Source: Psychrobacter sp. I-STPA10
GTDB taxonomy: Bacteria > Pseudomonadota > Gammaproteobacteria > Pseudomonadales > Moraxellaceae
Length of the DNA stretch: 64,000 nucleotides
Assembly: GCF_021012795.1 (NCBI RefSeq)
Contig: NZ_VFYU01000018.1
Location: forward strand, 175,567 to 239,566
Direction: 5' to 3'
Positions 28,501 through 37,577 of the stretch are shown here, piece after piece (the stretch's first letter is position 1; each line of letters opens with the position of its first letter). Both the position numbers and the translations under genes were made by a program. The notes under the pieces were generated by a model. That model was given only the letters and a program-made list of their open reading frames with translations. It ran no database searches and was not told the DNA's origin.

Positions 28501-29645
28501 TCCATTAAGCCAAATTTTGAAATACCACCAAACTGTACTCTTGCTCGGTCGTATTTAGTGGCATCAATTAGGCGTTTTTCTACATCTCTTTGATGTTTAC
28601 TATCATTCATGTCAATAAAGTCAATGACAATCAAGCCACCCATATCACGCAATCTGAGCTGGCGAGCAATTTCATCTGCTGCTTCAAGATTGGTGTGATA
28701 GGCAGTTTCAGCAACGTCTGAGCCTTTGGTGGATTTGGCAGAGTTAATGTCAATGGATACTAATGCTTCAGTTTGGTCAATGACAATTGAGCCACCTGAA
28801 GGCAGGCGAACTTCACGTTGATAGGCAGTTTCGATTTGTTTTTCGATACCAAAGTTGGCAAACATTGGTTCGTAGTCGGTATATTTGCGTAGTTTTTCGA
28901 TTTGTCTTGGCATCACTGCTTTGACAAAATTAGCCGCTTCGTTGTATGCGTTTTCGTTGTCTATCCAAATTTCACTAATATCATCACGTAGATAGTCACG
29001 TACAGCACGTGTGACCACCCCCGCTTCTTGGTGTACAAGACGAGGGGAGGGATATTTTTTGTTTTGTTCTTGGATAGCATTCCAGATGTTGAGTAGGTGG
29101 TTTAAATCATGCTGTAGCTCATCTTGAGATTTGCCAATACCCGCAGTACGGATAATGACACTCATACCTTTTGGTAATTCTAAATTGCTGAGCATGCGTT
29201 TCATGTCTTCACGCAATTTGCCTGAGATTTGACGAGAAATACCACCACCACGAGGATTGTTAGGCATTAATACCAAATATCGTCCTGCTAATGACACATA
29301 GGTTGATAAAGCTGCGCCTTTATTGCCACGTTCTTCTTTTTCAACTTGAACAATCAGCTCATCGCCTTCTTTGATGAGCTTTTTGATGTTTTCGTCACGA
29401 GGATTGCCAGTTAGGTATTCATTAGCAATTTCACGGACGGGCAGAAAGCCTTGACGTTGTGAGCCATATTCAACAAACACGGCTTCTAAGGAAGGTTCAA
29501 CTCGGGTGACATGACCTTTATAGATGTTTGCCTTTTTTTGTTCACGTGTGCGATTTTCTAGATCAAAGTCATAAAGATGGTTGTCTTTACATAAAGCAAC
29601 TCGTATCTCTTCATTATGGGTGGCGTTGATTAAAATACGTTTCAT
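25503..29645 (-). CDS. rne: Ribonuclease E
   Basis: 1380 residues, longer than E. coli RNase E (about 1060). The catalytic half has the start MKRILINATHNEEIRVAL, the S1 domain (about residues 35-125), the 5-prime sensor and RNase H-like region, the DNase I-like site with VSIDINSAKST and LIVIDFIDM, and the zinc-link CPRCHGNGM near residue 404. From about residue 500 the protein is disordered: Gln/Thr/Ser-rich with basic Arg/Lys/Asn blocks (about 680-800), suited to RNA binding and degradosome assembly. It starts mRNA decay and matures rRNA and tRNA at the membrane. The rne leader likely lies in the 1.2 kb upstream gap; autoregulation through a leader is known in enterobacteria. Confidence 0.96.
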   Translation of the reverse strand: MKRILINATHNEEIRVALCKDNHLYDFDLENRTREQKKANIYKGHVTRVEPSLEAVFVEYGSQRQGFLPVREIANEYLTGNPRDENIKKLIKEGDELIVQVEKEERGNKGAALSTYVSLAGRYLVLMPNNPRGGGISRQISGKLREDMKRMLSNLELPKGMSVIIRTAGIGKSQDELQHDLNHLLNIWNAIQEQNKKYPSPRLVHQEAGVVTRAVRDYLRDDISEIWIDNENAYNEAANFVKAVMPRQIEKLRKYTDYEPMFANFGIEKQIETAYQREVRLPSGGSIVIDQTEALVSIDINSAKSTKGSDVAETAYHTNLEAADEIARQLRLRDMGGLIVIDFIDMNDSKHQRDVEKRLIDATKYDRARVQFGGISKFGLMEMSRQRLRPSLEESTGYICPRCHGNGMIRDLRSLSLSIMRQIEQIALKERQGEVQAEVPTDIAAFLLNEKRDSLVYLEQDSGTRITILPHAHLESPNFKLHFNRDGFAPSSYERISDTQQQESSELGYDVNWQTAETERPEQQPVRQPHSSTNKQTTTDKNQTAVQTPVHTSEPQSALNPSTPVSTPTATSGTPTNTTANTQPQHSAVAWLSNLFAPAPQAQTEQNISSQAAAQAIESIVNTGAQSLGVFGQVANTAVAPTQKPQATSTETATTTSNNDSDTLAAQQAEEAKEEQNRRQRRSRHNANKNSKAKNRQGKPQGKSSNSAQSRGQKDESTQQENTTAVAKSSQQETHSSHEQSKKELPKRSAHSKRDSRGSIERSETLTERQDKNQDNQQQKEDKHINKSSQNNKSSRDSGASNPNEINIRISESPLSLKEPEVVHLSLDDEPVKHSAKETKNNAKAELESDFKTDVKSQAVTEEKTVAGDINDTNDSSNNEITHDKVASQEKTSIEVTDTDTTITHSNNMAAQEEQPETQPKQVSNSSATEDSSIVTTVTTMEADDTQSISYDIDTLFADRYVTAKQYGKASNDPRVVRAKQSNLATTTTTATAESTDVEYTKKLSITGNVGEFIQSHLPDADTHISSQGVIVSFIKALSHYQAQKSQAMSSNVTSQSSADITQSHLQSEDSPNGMSLSSSFSNYGYQPLAEDYLSRFDKMTTAVAKFATKQGKTTVQPTAVSQRAKNDPRGQHPDYQAKQISEQTTVHDMSVTDTSLQSSSTITENEAQPTDVQQHNQNKAPNHSTHSFRESIGEFIVRMLGQQGQDLLKAGQTELAFLQASQQPIETIEPEQSTAQQVSDNNLPASALAPEEQVNSVEQESEQILETTTESTTSDNTEPQAAIDSSDTSDNNKTAAASKTSVESYKSMIENVSEQLLPQMGLLNLTAAKVTPKAINKASKVPKSRSRKPKAEHKKPTQSEQQDETNQSETEAEDNNKES

Positions 29646-30839
29646 GGTGTGTCCTATTTATTGATAAACACACGACACAATCAGTATCAGATCTAGGAAA
29701 TAATTTTTTAGTGAGAGGTCATTAAATAAGATGAGCAAGTATAATGTAAAATATAATTGTGTTTTATGGTTCAGTTATTATCTATATAACATAGATAATG
29801 AGTAGCATGTTAAGTGCGTGTCATGATGTTAGAGGGGCTTTATTTAACTGCTAATTACTAGCAGTAATAATAAACTAAACTATAGTAACTAAGATTGTAA
29901 TAACTAAAAAAGTAATCACTCAATAATAGTAACAAGGTTAAAAAGCAGCAAAGTAAAATGTAAAATGAAGTTAAGTAAAATGAAGTTAAAAACTTAGTAA
30001 CAGCTTAGTAACAACATTGATTTAAAAATATAATCTGATCTTAGTACCACCATCAAACCTATCATTGATAACGCTTGGAGGTTTTATACTATAAATATCC
30101 AAATTTAAACTGATACAGTAATAAACGCAGATAGTGATAAGCATGATAAAAGTTTAAAATTTTGCTATATAGAACTGGTTTATAAGTTTATAGGAAGTTA
30201 CTAACTTCATTCTTCATTGTCTAACTCATTATTGACTTTGTTGGCTATTTTTCATCATCATTCATGACTTTTATATCAAACACAATATATGTTATGCCTT
30301 ATGACTTTAAGATAACTGTCTGCAAAGAAGCACTTTTGGTAACATCTAGGCAGTGATGGCGGGGCGTACTTGGCAAACGAATAATAATCAGTTTTCTTGT
30401 GAACAAAAGTTGTAAGTTTTTGTCAATAAAGACTCGTTTGACCGCCAATAAGTTAACTTAAATCAAGTTTTAATCATAAGCTCATAAACTTGCTCAACTC
30501 TTTAACCACCAACTCAATGGCTTATTTGCTATTGTCTGTTTGCTCGTCTGTCTACAACGACTGATTAGAGTAAAAGTAGTTGTAGGTACTTGTTATAAGC
30601 AGTAGAGCAGTTAACTACTGTTGGTCGTGTTTTGAGTTAAGTGTTTTGTATTCTAAAGTAGCATTATAGTTGTAAGCTCAATGCTGACAATAGATTGAAA
30701 AAATTAAGTTTTTTGGGCTGATCCTAGAGAGGGCATACGATATAAAGGAAAAACCTTTTAATAACTATTTATCTAACCGCTATGTCTTAGGTCAACGTGT
30801 TAAACTATAGCAAATCTTTTGCCAAACACCTAATTAAAT
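29646..30839. other. Long gene-free region between divergent rne and rluC
   Basis: 1194 bases without a convincing gene on either strand. It is AT-rich, with short near-repeats such as AGTAAAATGAAGTTAA near 29945-29995. By analogy it should contain the rne promoter and a long structured leader plus the rluC promoter, but I cannot pinpoint them. rne and rluC being divergent neighbours is the common gammaproteobacterial arrangement. Confidence 0.5.
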
Positions 30840-31898
30840 ATGATAAACACTGTAAACAAACCTCGTACTGCATCAAAAAATCGTCCACAAAGTGCAGATA
30901 TGGACATTGCGAATTTCAAGCAAGTTAACTATCTAGAAGTCACTCGCAATCAACACGACCAGCGTATTGATAACTTTTTATTGGCACGTCTAAAGGGACT
31001 GCCAAAATCACATGTATATAAAATGATACGTTCTGATGAAGTGCGTATTAATAATAAACGTTGCAAAGCACATGATAAGTTAGAACGTGGTGATATTGTT
31101 CGTATTGCGCCGATAGCATTAGCCACGCGTGAAAAGCCAATTATTAGCCCTGAATTTGCCCAAAGTTTGATGCAGCGGATAGTTTATGAAGATGATGGCT
31201 TGATGGTGATTGATAAACCGTCAGGTATGGCAGTACATGGGGGTAGTGGACTTGATTTTGGCATTATTGAAGCCATGCGTGAGACAACCGGTAAAAAATA
31301 TCTAGAATTAGTACATCGGATTGATAAAGATACTTCAGGGCTGTTGATGATTGCCAAAAAACGCTCAACACTAAAAAGTTTACAGCAGCATTTGCGTGAT
31401 AAAACCATTCAAAAATCTTATCTTTGTGTGGTTAAAGGGCAACCCATACTCAATGAGACACTCATTGATGCACCATTGCTACGCTTTACTTTAGCCAGTG
31501 GCGAACGTCGTGTGCGAGTCGATGCAAAAGATGAGCAAAGTAAACCAAGCCAAACTGATATTTTGGTTAAGGCTCGCTTTAACTTAGTATCTCAAGTGGA
31601 CAAAGCAACCCAAAACTCTGGCGTCAGTTTGGTTGAAGCCAGACCTGCCACAGGACGCACACACCAGATTCGGGTACATTTGGCGCATATTGGCTATCCC
31701 ATATTGGGTGATGATAAATACAATCCACAAGATGACTCAGGAGTCAGACGTTTGTGTTTGCATGCATGGCGTCTACAAATTCCTGATTATCCAATTATTG
31801 AAGCACCACTTGCTGATGATATTGCCAGTTTGTTGCCAGCAGAAGTAAGTCAGCAGCTAGCAGTAGAAGCAATCGAAATGGTGAAAGCTAATAAGTAG
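30840..31898 (+). CDS. rluC: 23S rRNA pseudouridine synthase RluC
   Basis: 352 residues. An N-terminal S4 RNA-binding domain (about residues 40-95, RIDNFLLARLKGLPKSHVYKMIR) precedes the RluA/RluC catalytic domain with VIDKPSGMAVHGG and the catalytic Asp in HRIDKDTSGLL, then GRTHQIRVH. RluC modifies U955, U2504 and U2580 of 23S rRNA in E. coli. The N-terminal 25 residues are Asn/Arg/Lys-rich and unconserved, so an internal start is possible, for example the Met near residue 21. Divergent from rne as in other gammaproteobacteria, which separates it from RluA and RluD paralogues. Confidence 0.93.
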   Translation: MINTVNKPRTASKNRPQSADMDIANFKQVNYLEVTRNQHDQRIDNFLLARLKGLPKSHVYKMIRSDEVRINNKRCKAHDKLERGDIVRIAPIALATREKPIISPEFAQSLMQRIVYEDDGLMVIDKPSGMAVHGGSGLDFGIIEAMRETTGKKYLELVHRIDKDTSGLLMIAKKRSTLKSLQQHLRDKTIQKSYLCVVKGQPILNETLIDAPLLRFTLASGERRVRVDAKDEQSKPSQTDILVKARFNLVSQVDKATQNSGVSLVEARPATGRTHQIRVHLAHIGYPILGDDKYNPQDDSGVRRLCLHAWRLQIPDYPIIEAPLADDIASLLPAEVSQQLAVEAIEMVKANK

Positions 31899-31942
31899 CT
31901 AATAAGTTAATAAATAGATAGAAAGGACAATGAGGCAGCACA

Positions 31943-32602
31943 GTGACAAAAGATAATTTGGCTAATAAACACTTAATTATTTTTGATTGGGACGGCACAT
32001 TGATGGACTCTATTGGTCTGATTGTAGAGTCAATGCACATTGCAGGTGAAGCAAATGGCTTTAGTAGTAATGATGCAACAATAAAGGACATCATTGGACT
32101 CAGCTTAATCAAAGGCATACAGATACTCTATCCACAGGCAAGTAGTGAGCAGCATCAAGCCATTGTAGATAGTTATGCCAAGTATTACATTGCTAATGCC
32201 AGCAAAAGTCCATTTTTTGAGGGCATTGAGCCGATGCTCAAGCAGCTAAAAGCACAAGGCAAGCAGCTTGCAGTTGCCACAGGTAAAAAACGTATTGGCT
32301 TGCAGCGAGTATTAGACAGTAGTGGTAGTCAGCACTATTTTGTTGTGACCCGCTGTGCAGATGAGTCTGGCTCAAAGCCAGACCCACAAATGCTCAAGGA
32401 TATTTTAGCGATGACAGGTTTTGACATTGATGATGCGGTGTTTATCGGTGACAGTATTCATGATTTGCAGATGGCAAATGCTTTAAACATGACCAGCATT
32501 GCTGTTAATTATGGTGCAGGTAGTGCAGAGGTGCTTATGCAGCAAAATCCGAGTTATCAAGTCGATAGCCCGCAGCAGTTAGCCGATTTATTGTGTGGGT
32601 AA
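31943..32602 (+). CDS. HAD-superfamily phosphatase (Gph-like)
   Basis: 219 residues. HAD motif I is FDWDGTLMDS (Asp nucleophile near residue 13), the alpha-helical C1 cap follows, motif II is VATGK, and motifs III-IV are KPDPQMLKDIL and FIGDSIHDLQMA. It is of the phosphoglycolate phosphatase-like class; the substrate cannot be deduced. The start is GTG with GAGG seven bases upstream. It lies 44 bases after rluC on the same strand, an arrangement repeated in Pseudomonas and Acinetobacter, so the two are probably co-transcribed. Confidence 0.88.
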   Translation: MTKDNLANKHLIIFDWDGTLMDSIGLIVESMHIAGEANGFSSNDATIKDIIGLSLIKGIQILYPQASSEQHQAIVDSYAKYYIANASKSPFFEGIEPMLKQLKAQGKQLAVATGKKRIGLQRVLDSSGSQHYFVVTRCADESGSKPDPQMLKDILAMTGFDIDDAVFIGDSIHDLQMANALNMTSIAVNYGAGSAEVLMQQNPSYQVDSPQQLADLLCG

Positions 32603-32740
32603 TGGCAATTTTACTACTGTGATAAGTCAGAAGGTAATGACTATCCTAACTACTAATGATTGAATAGTTAGGGTCTGCTGAACTTTCACCTCGTTAGGCT
32701 AAAGACCTTAGTTAACCTTAGTTATTAGCATCTTTATTCT

Positions 32741-33427
32741 TTATTGGTCTTCATCATTTTCAGCTTCATTCAGTGCTGTCTTATCAGCAGTGCTTATTTG
32801 TAGCCAGTTTCCCATCACTTCTGCCAACTCATCAATGCCTTCTTTACGTAGAGCAGAAAATAGCTGAATGCTACAATTGAGATTAAGTTTTTTCAATCGT
32901 TTTTTGGTATTGAGTAAGGCGTTTTTTGCTGCCCCATATTTGAGTTTATCTGCTTTAGTGAGCAAAATGTGGACTGGTAATTGCCCATCTTTTGCCCAAT
33001 GTAACATTTGTTCATCAAAAAATTTTAGTGGATGGCGAATATCAGTTAACAGGACCAATCCAGATAAACTTTGTCTTGATACTAAATATTCTTCTAACTC
33101 AACTTGCCACTCCTTTTTCATCTCTAACGGTACGGCTGCATAACCATAACCAGGCAAATCAACCAAGCGAGTCTGATTATCACCAATGCTAAAAAAATTA
33201 ATCATCTGTGTGCGTCCTGGTGTTTTTGATGAACGAGCAAGCTGGCGTTGATTGGTTAACGCATTAATGGCAGAGGATTTACCTGCATTAGAGCGACCAG
33301 CAAACGCAACTTCTAGCCCTGTATCAGCAGGACATAGCCGAAAAGTGGGGGCAGACAGCGCGAATTCAGTTTGCTGTAGGCGTTGACGTGGCGTCAGCGA
33401 AGAAGGTGCGGTGGTTTGCTCAGTCAT
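32741..33427 (-). CDS. engB: Ribosome biogenesis GTPase YihA/EngB
   Basis: 228 residues. It has a single G domain: G1 GRSNAGKSSAINAL, G2 Thr in SKTPGRTQ, G3 DLPGYGYA, G4 TKADKL, and the final SAL/R segment LFSALRKEG, all in the order of EngB (YsxC/YihA). It assists 50S subunit assembly. The N-terminal 25 and C-terminal 15 residues are extensions of low conservation. Convergent with the HAD gene; the 138-base gap has a weak inverted repeat (CTAACTA/TAGTTAG) but no strong terminator. Confidence 0.95.
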   Translation of the reverse strand: MTEQTTAPSSLTPRQRLQQTEFALSAPTFRLCPADTGLEVAFAGRSNAGKSSAINALTNQRQLARSSKTPGRTQMINFFSIGDNQTRLVDLPGYGYAAVPLEMKKEWQVELEEYLVSRQSLSGLVLLTDIRHPLKFFDEQMLHWAKDGQLPVHILLTKADKLKYGAAKNALLNTKKRLKKLNLNCSIQLFSALRKEGIDELAEVMGNWLQISTADKTALNEAENDEDQ

Positions 33428-33841
33428 GATTTGTCTCAGTAAATACTTTTAATGGGTGTTAATGATAAACTTACTTAATTTTTATTTGCTACAATCTTGC
33501 TACAATAAAGTGTGAGCATTATAGCAATCTTTGTATACTTTCTTTATTGAATTTCTTTGTCGTGGTGTCATAATATAAGTATATAGCTGTATGTTGTTGG
33601 AATTGCTTATGTTTTTATCATTGTATTGATACAAGTAGAAAGTAGAGTAGGTAGAGATAAAAAAACAAGGCAAAGACATCAGTTAAATATATAAATTATC
33701 TACAGCTTAACACTAACAGCTTAACATTAAGGTAACGATGATTTGCTATGATGGAATGAGCGGTTAGGAAGATATAAAATAAAATAATGTATTACATGGT
33801 ATGGCATATAGATTACCCAATAGAGAATTAGTAGGCAGTAT
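33428..33841. other. Gap between divergent engB and cytochrome c5 genes
   Basis: 414 bases, AT-rich. It must hold promoters for both flanking genes. I see no RNA gene, repeat or additional open frame. Confidence 0.45.
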
Positions 33842-34201
33842 ATGACATCTAAATCAAAAAGACAGACAGGATTGAGCATGGTGGCGATAGTGATGGTGCT
33901 TGGTATTTTGTCACTGGTGATATCAACAGGTGCACAGGCTGCTAGTAATGCACAAGCAAATGCTGTTGCCACCTTGTATACAGATAGTTGTGCAGCTTGC
34001 CATGATACAGGTGCATTAGGTGCACCAAAAACAGGTGACAAAGCTACATGGCAACGTTTGCAGTCACAAAAAGGCATGGCAAGTTTAGTTAGCTCGGTCA
34101 AAAATGGTATGCCACAAATGCCAGCAGGTGGGTTGTGTAGTGAGTGTACCGATGCACAATATCGTCAGTTGATTGAGTATATGGCAAAAGATGCTGATTA
34201 A
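33842..34201 (+). CDS. Cytochrome c5-type monoheme protein
   Basis: 119 residues with an N-terminal signal peptide (hydrophobic core near residues 12-30, cleavage after AQA). A single heme site CAACH is followed by GAPKTGDKATWQRL, an axial Met in GMPQMPAGG, and the Cys pair CSEC. That layout (CxxCH, MPxxP, late Cys pair) is the cytochrome c5 signature. It is a periplasmic electron carrier. In Pseudomonas and Acinetobacter cytochrome c5 and c4 genes lie near engB, as here. A terminator follows directly. Confidence 0.9.
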   Translation: MTSKSKRQTGLSMVAIVMVLGILSLVISTGAQAASNAQANAVATLYTDSCAACHDTGALGAPKTGDKATWQRLQSQKGMASLVSSVKNGMPQMPAGGLCSECTDAQYRQLIEYMAKDAD

Positions 34202-34244
34202 TAAAAATATTAGATAAACAAGCAGAAGCGCTTTATTTTTTATT

Positions 34245-34272
34245 AAAACCCTATTGATTATAGGGTTTTTCT
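34245..34272 (+). terminator. Terminator after cytochrome c5
   Basis: AAAACCCTAT and ATAGGGTTTT form a ten-base stem with a five-base loop, ending in Ts. Confidence 0.88.
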
Positions 34273-34535
34273 TATTTATATTAAAATATAGTAAAAGAAG
34301 AGAACGCATCGGTTAATAGATGAGTAGCTATTTTTGCTCAACTATTGCTATAATAGCAACAAATAAAACCTCATTCATAGTAGGTACTTCACTCAGCCCA
34401 TAAAACAACATACAGGACAGTAAGATAGCCACAAGCTAAGTTATTTTTTCTTGAGGTAAGTATGACGTTTATGTATCGGTTTGTGTACTCAGGGTGTATT
34501 TTAGTACCTACCTCTCGTTAGTAGGATTCATATCG

Positions 34536-35201
34536 ATGAAAAAGTTGCTCGCTGCCACCAGCTTGTTTATTGCCAGTTTCAGCGCCCACGCGGTCATCAT
34601 TGTTCCAGAGTATGATGTTAATGCCGGTCAAGCAATTGCCGAGAATGTCTGTGCCGCATGTCATGGTCTTAATGGCGTCAGTGTTGTACCAACGCAGCCA
34701 AATCTTGGCGGGCAAAATGTACGATATCTTTATAAACAGCTAATGGACTTTAGAACTGGCAAACGTCTTAATGGAATCATGCAGGCACAGGTAGCAAACC
34801 TGTCACAGCAAGATATTGCTAACGTAGCTGGGTATTTTTCACAGCAAGCACCTTGGGGTGTTGGCTATGGTAATCCAGCAACCGCTCAAGCAGCGACCAA
34901 GCTGTTTTTAGGTGGTGATAGTACACGTGGTGTTATCCCCTGCTCAGGTTGTCATGGACCAAAAGCTGGCGGTAATGCTTATGCTGCATTCCCACGTTTG
35001 GGTGGTCAACATGCCCAATACATAGGTATTCAGCTAAAAATGTTCCGTGCTGCTGGACGTGAAGACGATGTTACTAAAGATCAGACTCGTACCAATGATG
35101 CAGAAAAAGAAGGGCAAAAAGGTATGATGCAGACGGTAGCGTCCAAACTGTCTGATAATGATATCAAGATATTGTCTGACTATTTAAGTGCTGTGCATTA
35201 A
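34536..35201 (+). CDS. Diheme cytochrome c4
   Basis: 221 residues from the ATG at 34536, which has AGGA nine bases upstream and starts a proper signal peptide (MKKLLAATSLFIASFSAHA). There are two homologous heme domains: the first CAACH is at residues 39-43 and the second CSGCH is near residue 140, each followed by a PxLxGQ segment and a Met ligand (NGIMQAQ and KGMMQTV). This is the bilobed cytochrome c4 fold, a periplasmic or membrane-associated donor to terminal oxidases. An in-frame ATG at 34494 would give an implausible leader. Followed by a strong terminator. Confidence 0.93.
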   Translation: MKKLLAATSLFIASFSAHAVIIVPEYDVNAGQAIAENVCAACHGLNGVSVVPTQPNLGGQNVRYLYKQLMDFRTGKRLNGIMQAQVANLSQQDIANVAGYFSQQAPWGVGYGNPATAQAATKLFLGGDSTRGVIPCSGCHGPKAGGNAYAAFPRLGGQHAQYIGIQLKMFRAAGREDDVTKDQTRTNDAEKEGQKGMMQTVASKLSDNDIKILSDYLSAVH

Positions 35202-35280
35202 TTTAATAATTATTACAGTATGATAAGATAAATCAGATAAGTAGTACTTTCTAAGAAATAAATTGATTTGATAAAAAGTT

Positions 35281-35306
35281 AAAAACCCCGTTTTCGGGGT
35301 TTTTTG
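35281..35306 (+). terminator. Terminator after cytochrome c4
   Basis: AAAAACCCCG and CGGGGTTTTTT form a tight hairpin with a TTTT loop. Confidence 0.92.
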
Positions 35307-35455
35307 CTGTAAAATTATAAGATTATGTTTTATTCTAGGGGGTGTTAACAGTCCCTATTTATTATTAGCTGCTTTATATTTGCTTCACAGTATAATTGAC
35401 CAGAAAAGACAGTCATCAATTATATGAGAGAATGCTTTTTTTGGATGTTTAAGTT

Positions 35456-36556
35456 ATGCGTAAATTTGCTCCGTTATTAATTGCTGCCATTTTTCCTTTA
35501 TTGTTATTTCGTTGGTTTATTCCCAATCCAGTTGGGCAGATAGATTTTTGGATATTATGGTTTGTTGCCATGGTTGCTGTTGGCTTGCCAGTACTATTTG
35601 CGGAAGTGGGTTTGGCATATCGTAGTCAGCAATCTGTTTTTGCAGGTATGCAGCAGTTAACCCGTGAGGCAGATGTTAGTCCAATATGGAGAGGGTTTGC
35701 TTGGTTATCTGCTTGGTTGTCGCTTTTAATTGCTGCTTTGAGTATTGTTTCCACTAGTCAAGATTTGTTGATCAGTACTCAGCAGGCAGGTATAAATATT
35801 AATATGCCTACTTTTGCCTTGGCTACTGGGTTAGTAGTCATAGTGACCTTGCTGAGTTTACTTGCACAGCGTATGCTATTAGCAGGTTTGGGTTGTATTA
35901 TTGTCTCATTACTATTGGCAGTGATAATGGGGTCAGGGTTTTTATTGCCTGACTTCACCATGACTCAAACAAGTCTTAGTGAGTGGGCACAGGCAGTGAT
36001 GTTGGCGCTCATTAGTGTTGGTGTAGGGACAGGACTATATTGGTTTACCAATGCTGAGCAGCAAATAAATACTAATAATAACAATAATAAGCAGCAAATT
36101 CAGCATATTGCCAGTAAAGTTGTTTTACCAATTTGGACGACACAGCTTGCGGTTGGTGTGGTTGCTATTATTGCAGGGCAAGTTATTTTGCCACCTTTGG
36201 CGATGTTTATTTATGCCATAGGTGTGGTGCTGGTATCTGCTTATTTGTTGTATTATGCCAGTAGCCAGTTTGCAGTGAAGTTTGGACGTTGGCTTGGATT
36301 ATTGGTTGCCTTTATTGGATTGGCTGTCTTGGTATTGACAGGCTCACGTACATTATTATTAACGCTGCTAGTGATTACCAGTATCGCATCAGTATTAGTA
36401 TTAGCCATTTTCTCTGGTTGGCAGATGAAAATTAGTCACATGCGTAAATCACTCAATTTTTCTTCAGAAGGTAGGTATAATTTGTGGCGAGTTGCCATTC
36501 GCTTATTAGTGCCTTTATTAGTTTTAATGGCTGTGGTGGGTTGGTTTATTCATTAG
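35456..36556 (+). CDS. Polytopic membrane protein, probably a shortened NSS/SLC6-like transporter
   Basis: 366 residues with about ten hydrophobic segments and almost no soluble parts, apart from an Asn/Gln-rich loop (about residues 203-218). The N-terminal helix pair contains PVLFAEVGLAYRSQQSVFAG, and the C-terminus has YNLWRVAIRLLVPL; both recall bacterial neurotransmitter:sodium symporters, but the family is normally 440-500 residues and the first helix signature is not intact. I therefore call it a degenerate or divergent NSS-like protein of unknown substrate. It lies 22 bases upstream of rnfH, so the two may be co-transcribed. Confidence 0.55.
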   Translation: MRKFAPLLIAAIFPLLLFRWFIPNPVGQIDFWILWFVAMVAVGLPVLFAEVGLAYRSQQSVFAGMQQLTREADVSPIWRGFAWLSAWLSLLIAALSIVSTSQDLLISTQQAGININMPTFALATGLVVIVTLLSLLAQRMLLAGLGCIIVSLLLAVIMGSGFLLPDFTMTQTSLSEWAQAVMLALISVGVGTGLYWFTNAEQQINTNNNNNKQQIQHIASKVVLPIWTTQLAVGVVAIIAGQVILPPLAMFIYAIGVVLVSAYLLYYASSQFAVKFGRWLGLLVAFIGLAVLVLTGSRTLLLTLLVITSIASVLVLAIFSGWQMKISHMRKSLNFSSEGRYNLWRVAIRLLVPLLVLMAVVGWFIH

Positions 36557-36578
36557 ATTAGAAGAGTCAAAAGATGAT

Positions 36579-36902
36579 ATGAATGAGGTAATGATTGGCA
36601 TAAGTTTGGCTTATGCGCCCTCAAGTACTGAGCAATGGTATTTAGAAATAGAGGTACCTAGAGGTAGTAGTATTTTTATGGCGTTACAACTCTCTGGTTG
36701 GTTACAAAAAGATAGGGAGTTGGCACAGTGGTGTCAGCAGCATCAAGATGCAGTCATGGTAGATAAAAAAGATTGGCGAGTGGGGGTATTTTCCCAAAAA
36801 CAACCTTTAAGTTATGAGCTTGCTGCCAGTGATCGCATTGAAATTTATCGACCATTACATATTGATCCGATGAATAAGCGCAAAAAAAGAGCAGCTTTAT
36901 AA
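36579..36902 (+). CDS. rnfH: RnfH family ubiquitin-like protein
   Basis: 107 residues. The pattern of an N-terminal strand ISLAYA, an EVPRGSSIFMALQLSG helix start, VGVFSQKQPLSYELAASDRIEIYRPL and a basic tail KKRA matches RnfH/UPF0125, a beta-grasp fold. In E. coli a homologue (PasI) is the antitoxin-like partner of RatA/PasT, but ratA is not adjacent here. Its role is otherwise uncertain. It is convergent with bamE, and the rnfH-bamE-fur grouping is usual for this group of bacteria. An internal ATG at 36591 is an alternative start. Confidence 0.85.
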   Translation: MNEVMIGISLAYAPSSTEQWYLEIEVPRGSSIFMALQLSGWLQKDRELAQWCQQHQDAVMVDKKDWRVGVFSQKQPLSYELAASDRIEIYRPLHIDPMNKRKKRAAL

Positions 36903-36950
36903 TAAAAGCTACTCTATTGGATATCATCTTGGTAATATATGATCAGTTAT

Positions 36951-37376
36951 TTATGATTGTGGCAAAGTTTGGATGCCATCAATGCGCGTAACTTGATCTG
37001 AGTCGTTAAAGTAAATGCTCAGATGCTGCTTAGCACCATGTATGGCTGTTTTACCCTCACGTTTACCATAAGTGCCAGGTGTGTAGTCATAAATATAGTC
37101 CCAACGGTTTGGAGCCAGTGTATCTCGTACAGCAGGGCTACCAAGTAAATAAAGCACTTGGTTTTTATTCATACCAACTTGTACTTTTTGAGCTTGGTTT
37201 TGGGTGATGGGTGTTCCTTGGGGTAAATCAATTTTATATACACTGAACATTGAGCATCCAGAGAAGAGGAGAACTGAGGCTAATGAAATGCTAGCAATAA
37301 TACCATGAGAGGTATTGAGTGCTGTATGAGCTTGAGACTTCAGTGATAAAAAATGCTTCATGTTATTATTCGTCAT
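36951..37376 (-). CDS. bamE: Outer membrane assembly lipoprotein BamE (OmlA/SmpA)
   Basis: 141 residues. A signal sequence ends in a lipobox (FSGC, Cys near residue 41). The mature part has the BamE pattern IDLPQGTPITQNQAQKVQVGM, then NQVLYLLGSP and WDYIYDYTPG, matching the two-layer alpha/beta fold. BamE is part of the BAM complex for beta-barrel insertion. An ATG five codons in (37361) would give a more standard signal peptide. It is divergent from fur, the classic fur-omlA pair. Confidence 0.92.
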   Translation of the reverse strand: MTNNNMKHFLSLKSQAHTALNTSHGIIASISLASVLLFSGCSMFSVYKIDLPQGTPITQNQAQKVQVGMNKNQVLYLLGSPAVRDTLAPNRWDYIYDYTPGTYGKREGKTAIHGAKQHLSIYFNDSDQVTRIDGIQTLPQS

Positions 37377-37577
37377 TAGATTAAGTTAGATAAAAGATTC
37401 AATCGTCATAAATGATACGTTATTTACTTGCAATTGCCTACCACTTACGACATTATTTACTAAAATTTTTACAAACAATAATTTATACTAGGGTATATTA
37501 AACATTGAATTGGGATGTTTTTTTTAGCATCATTACTGTGTGTTTATTATCCCTCATTATCGATGAGAAGGTCAATT

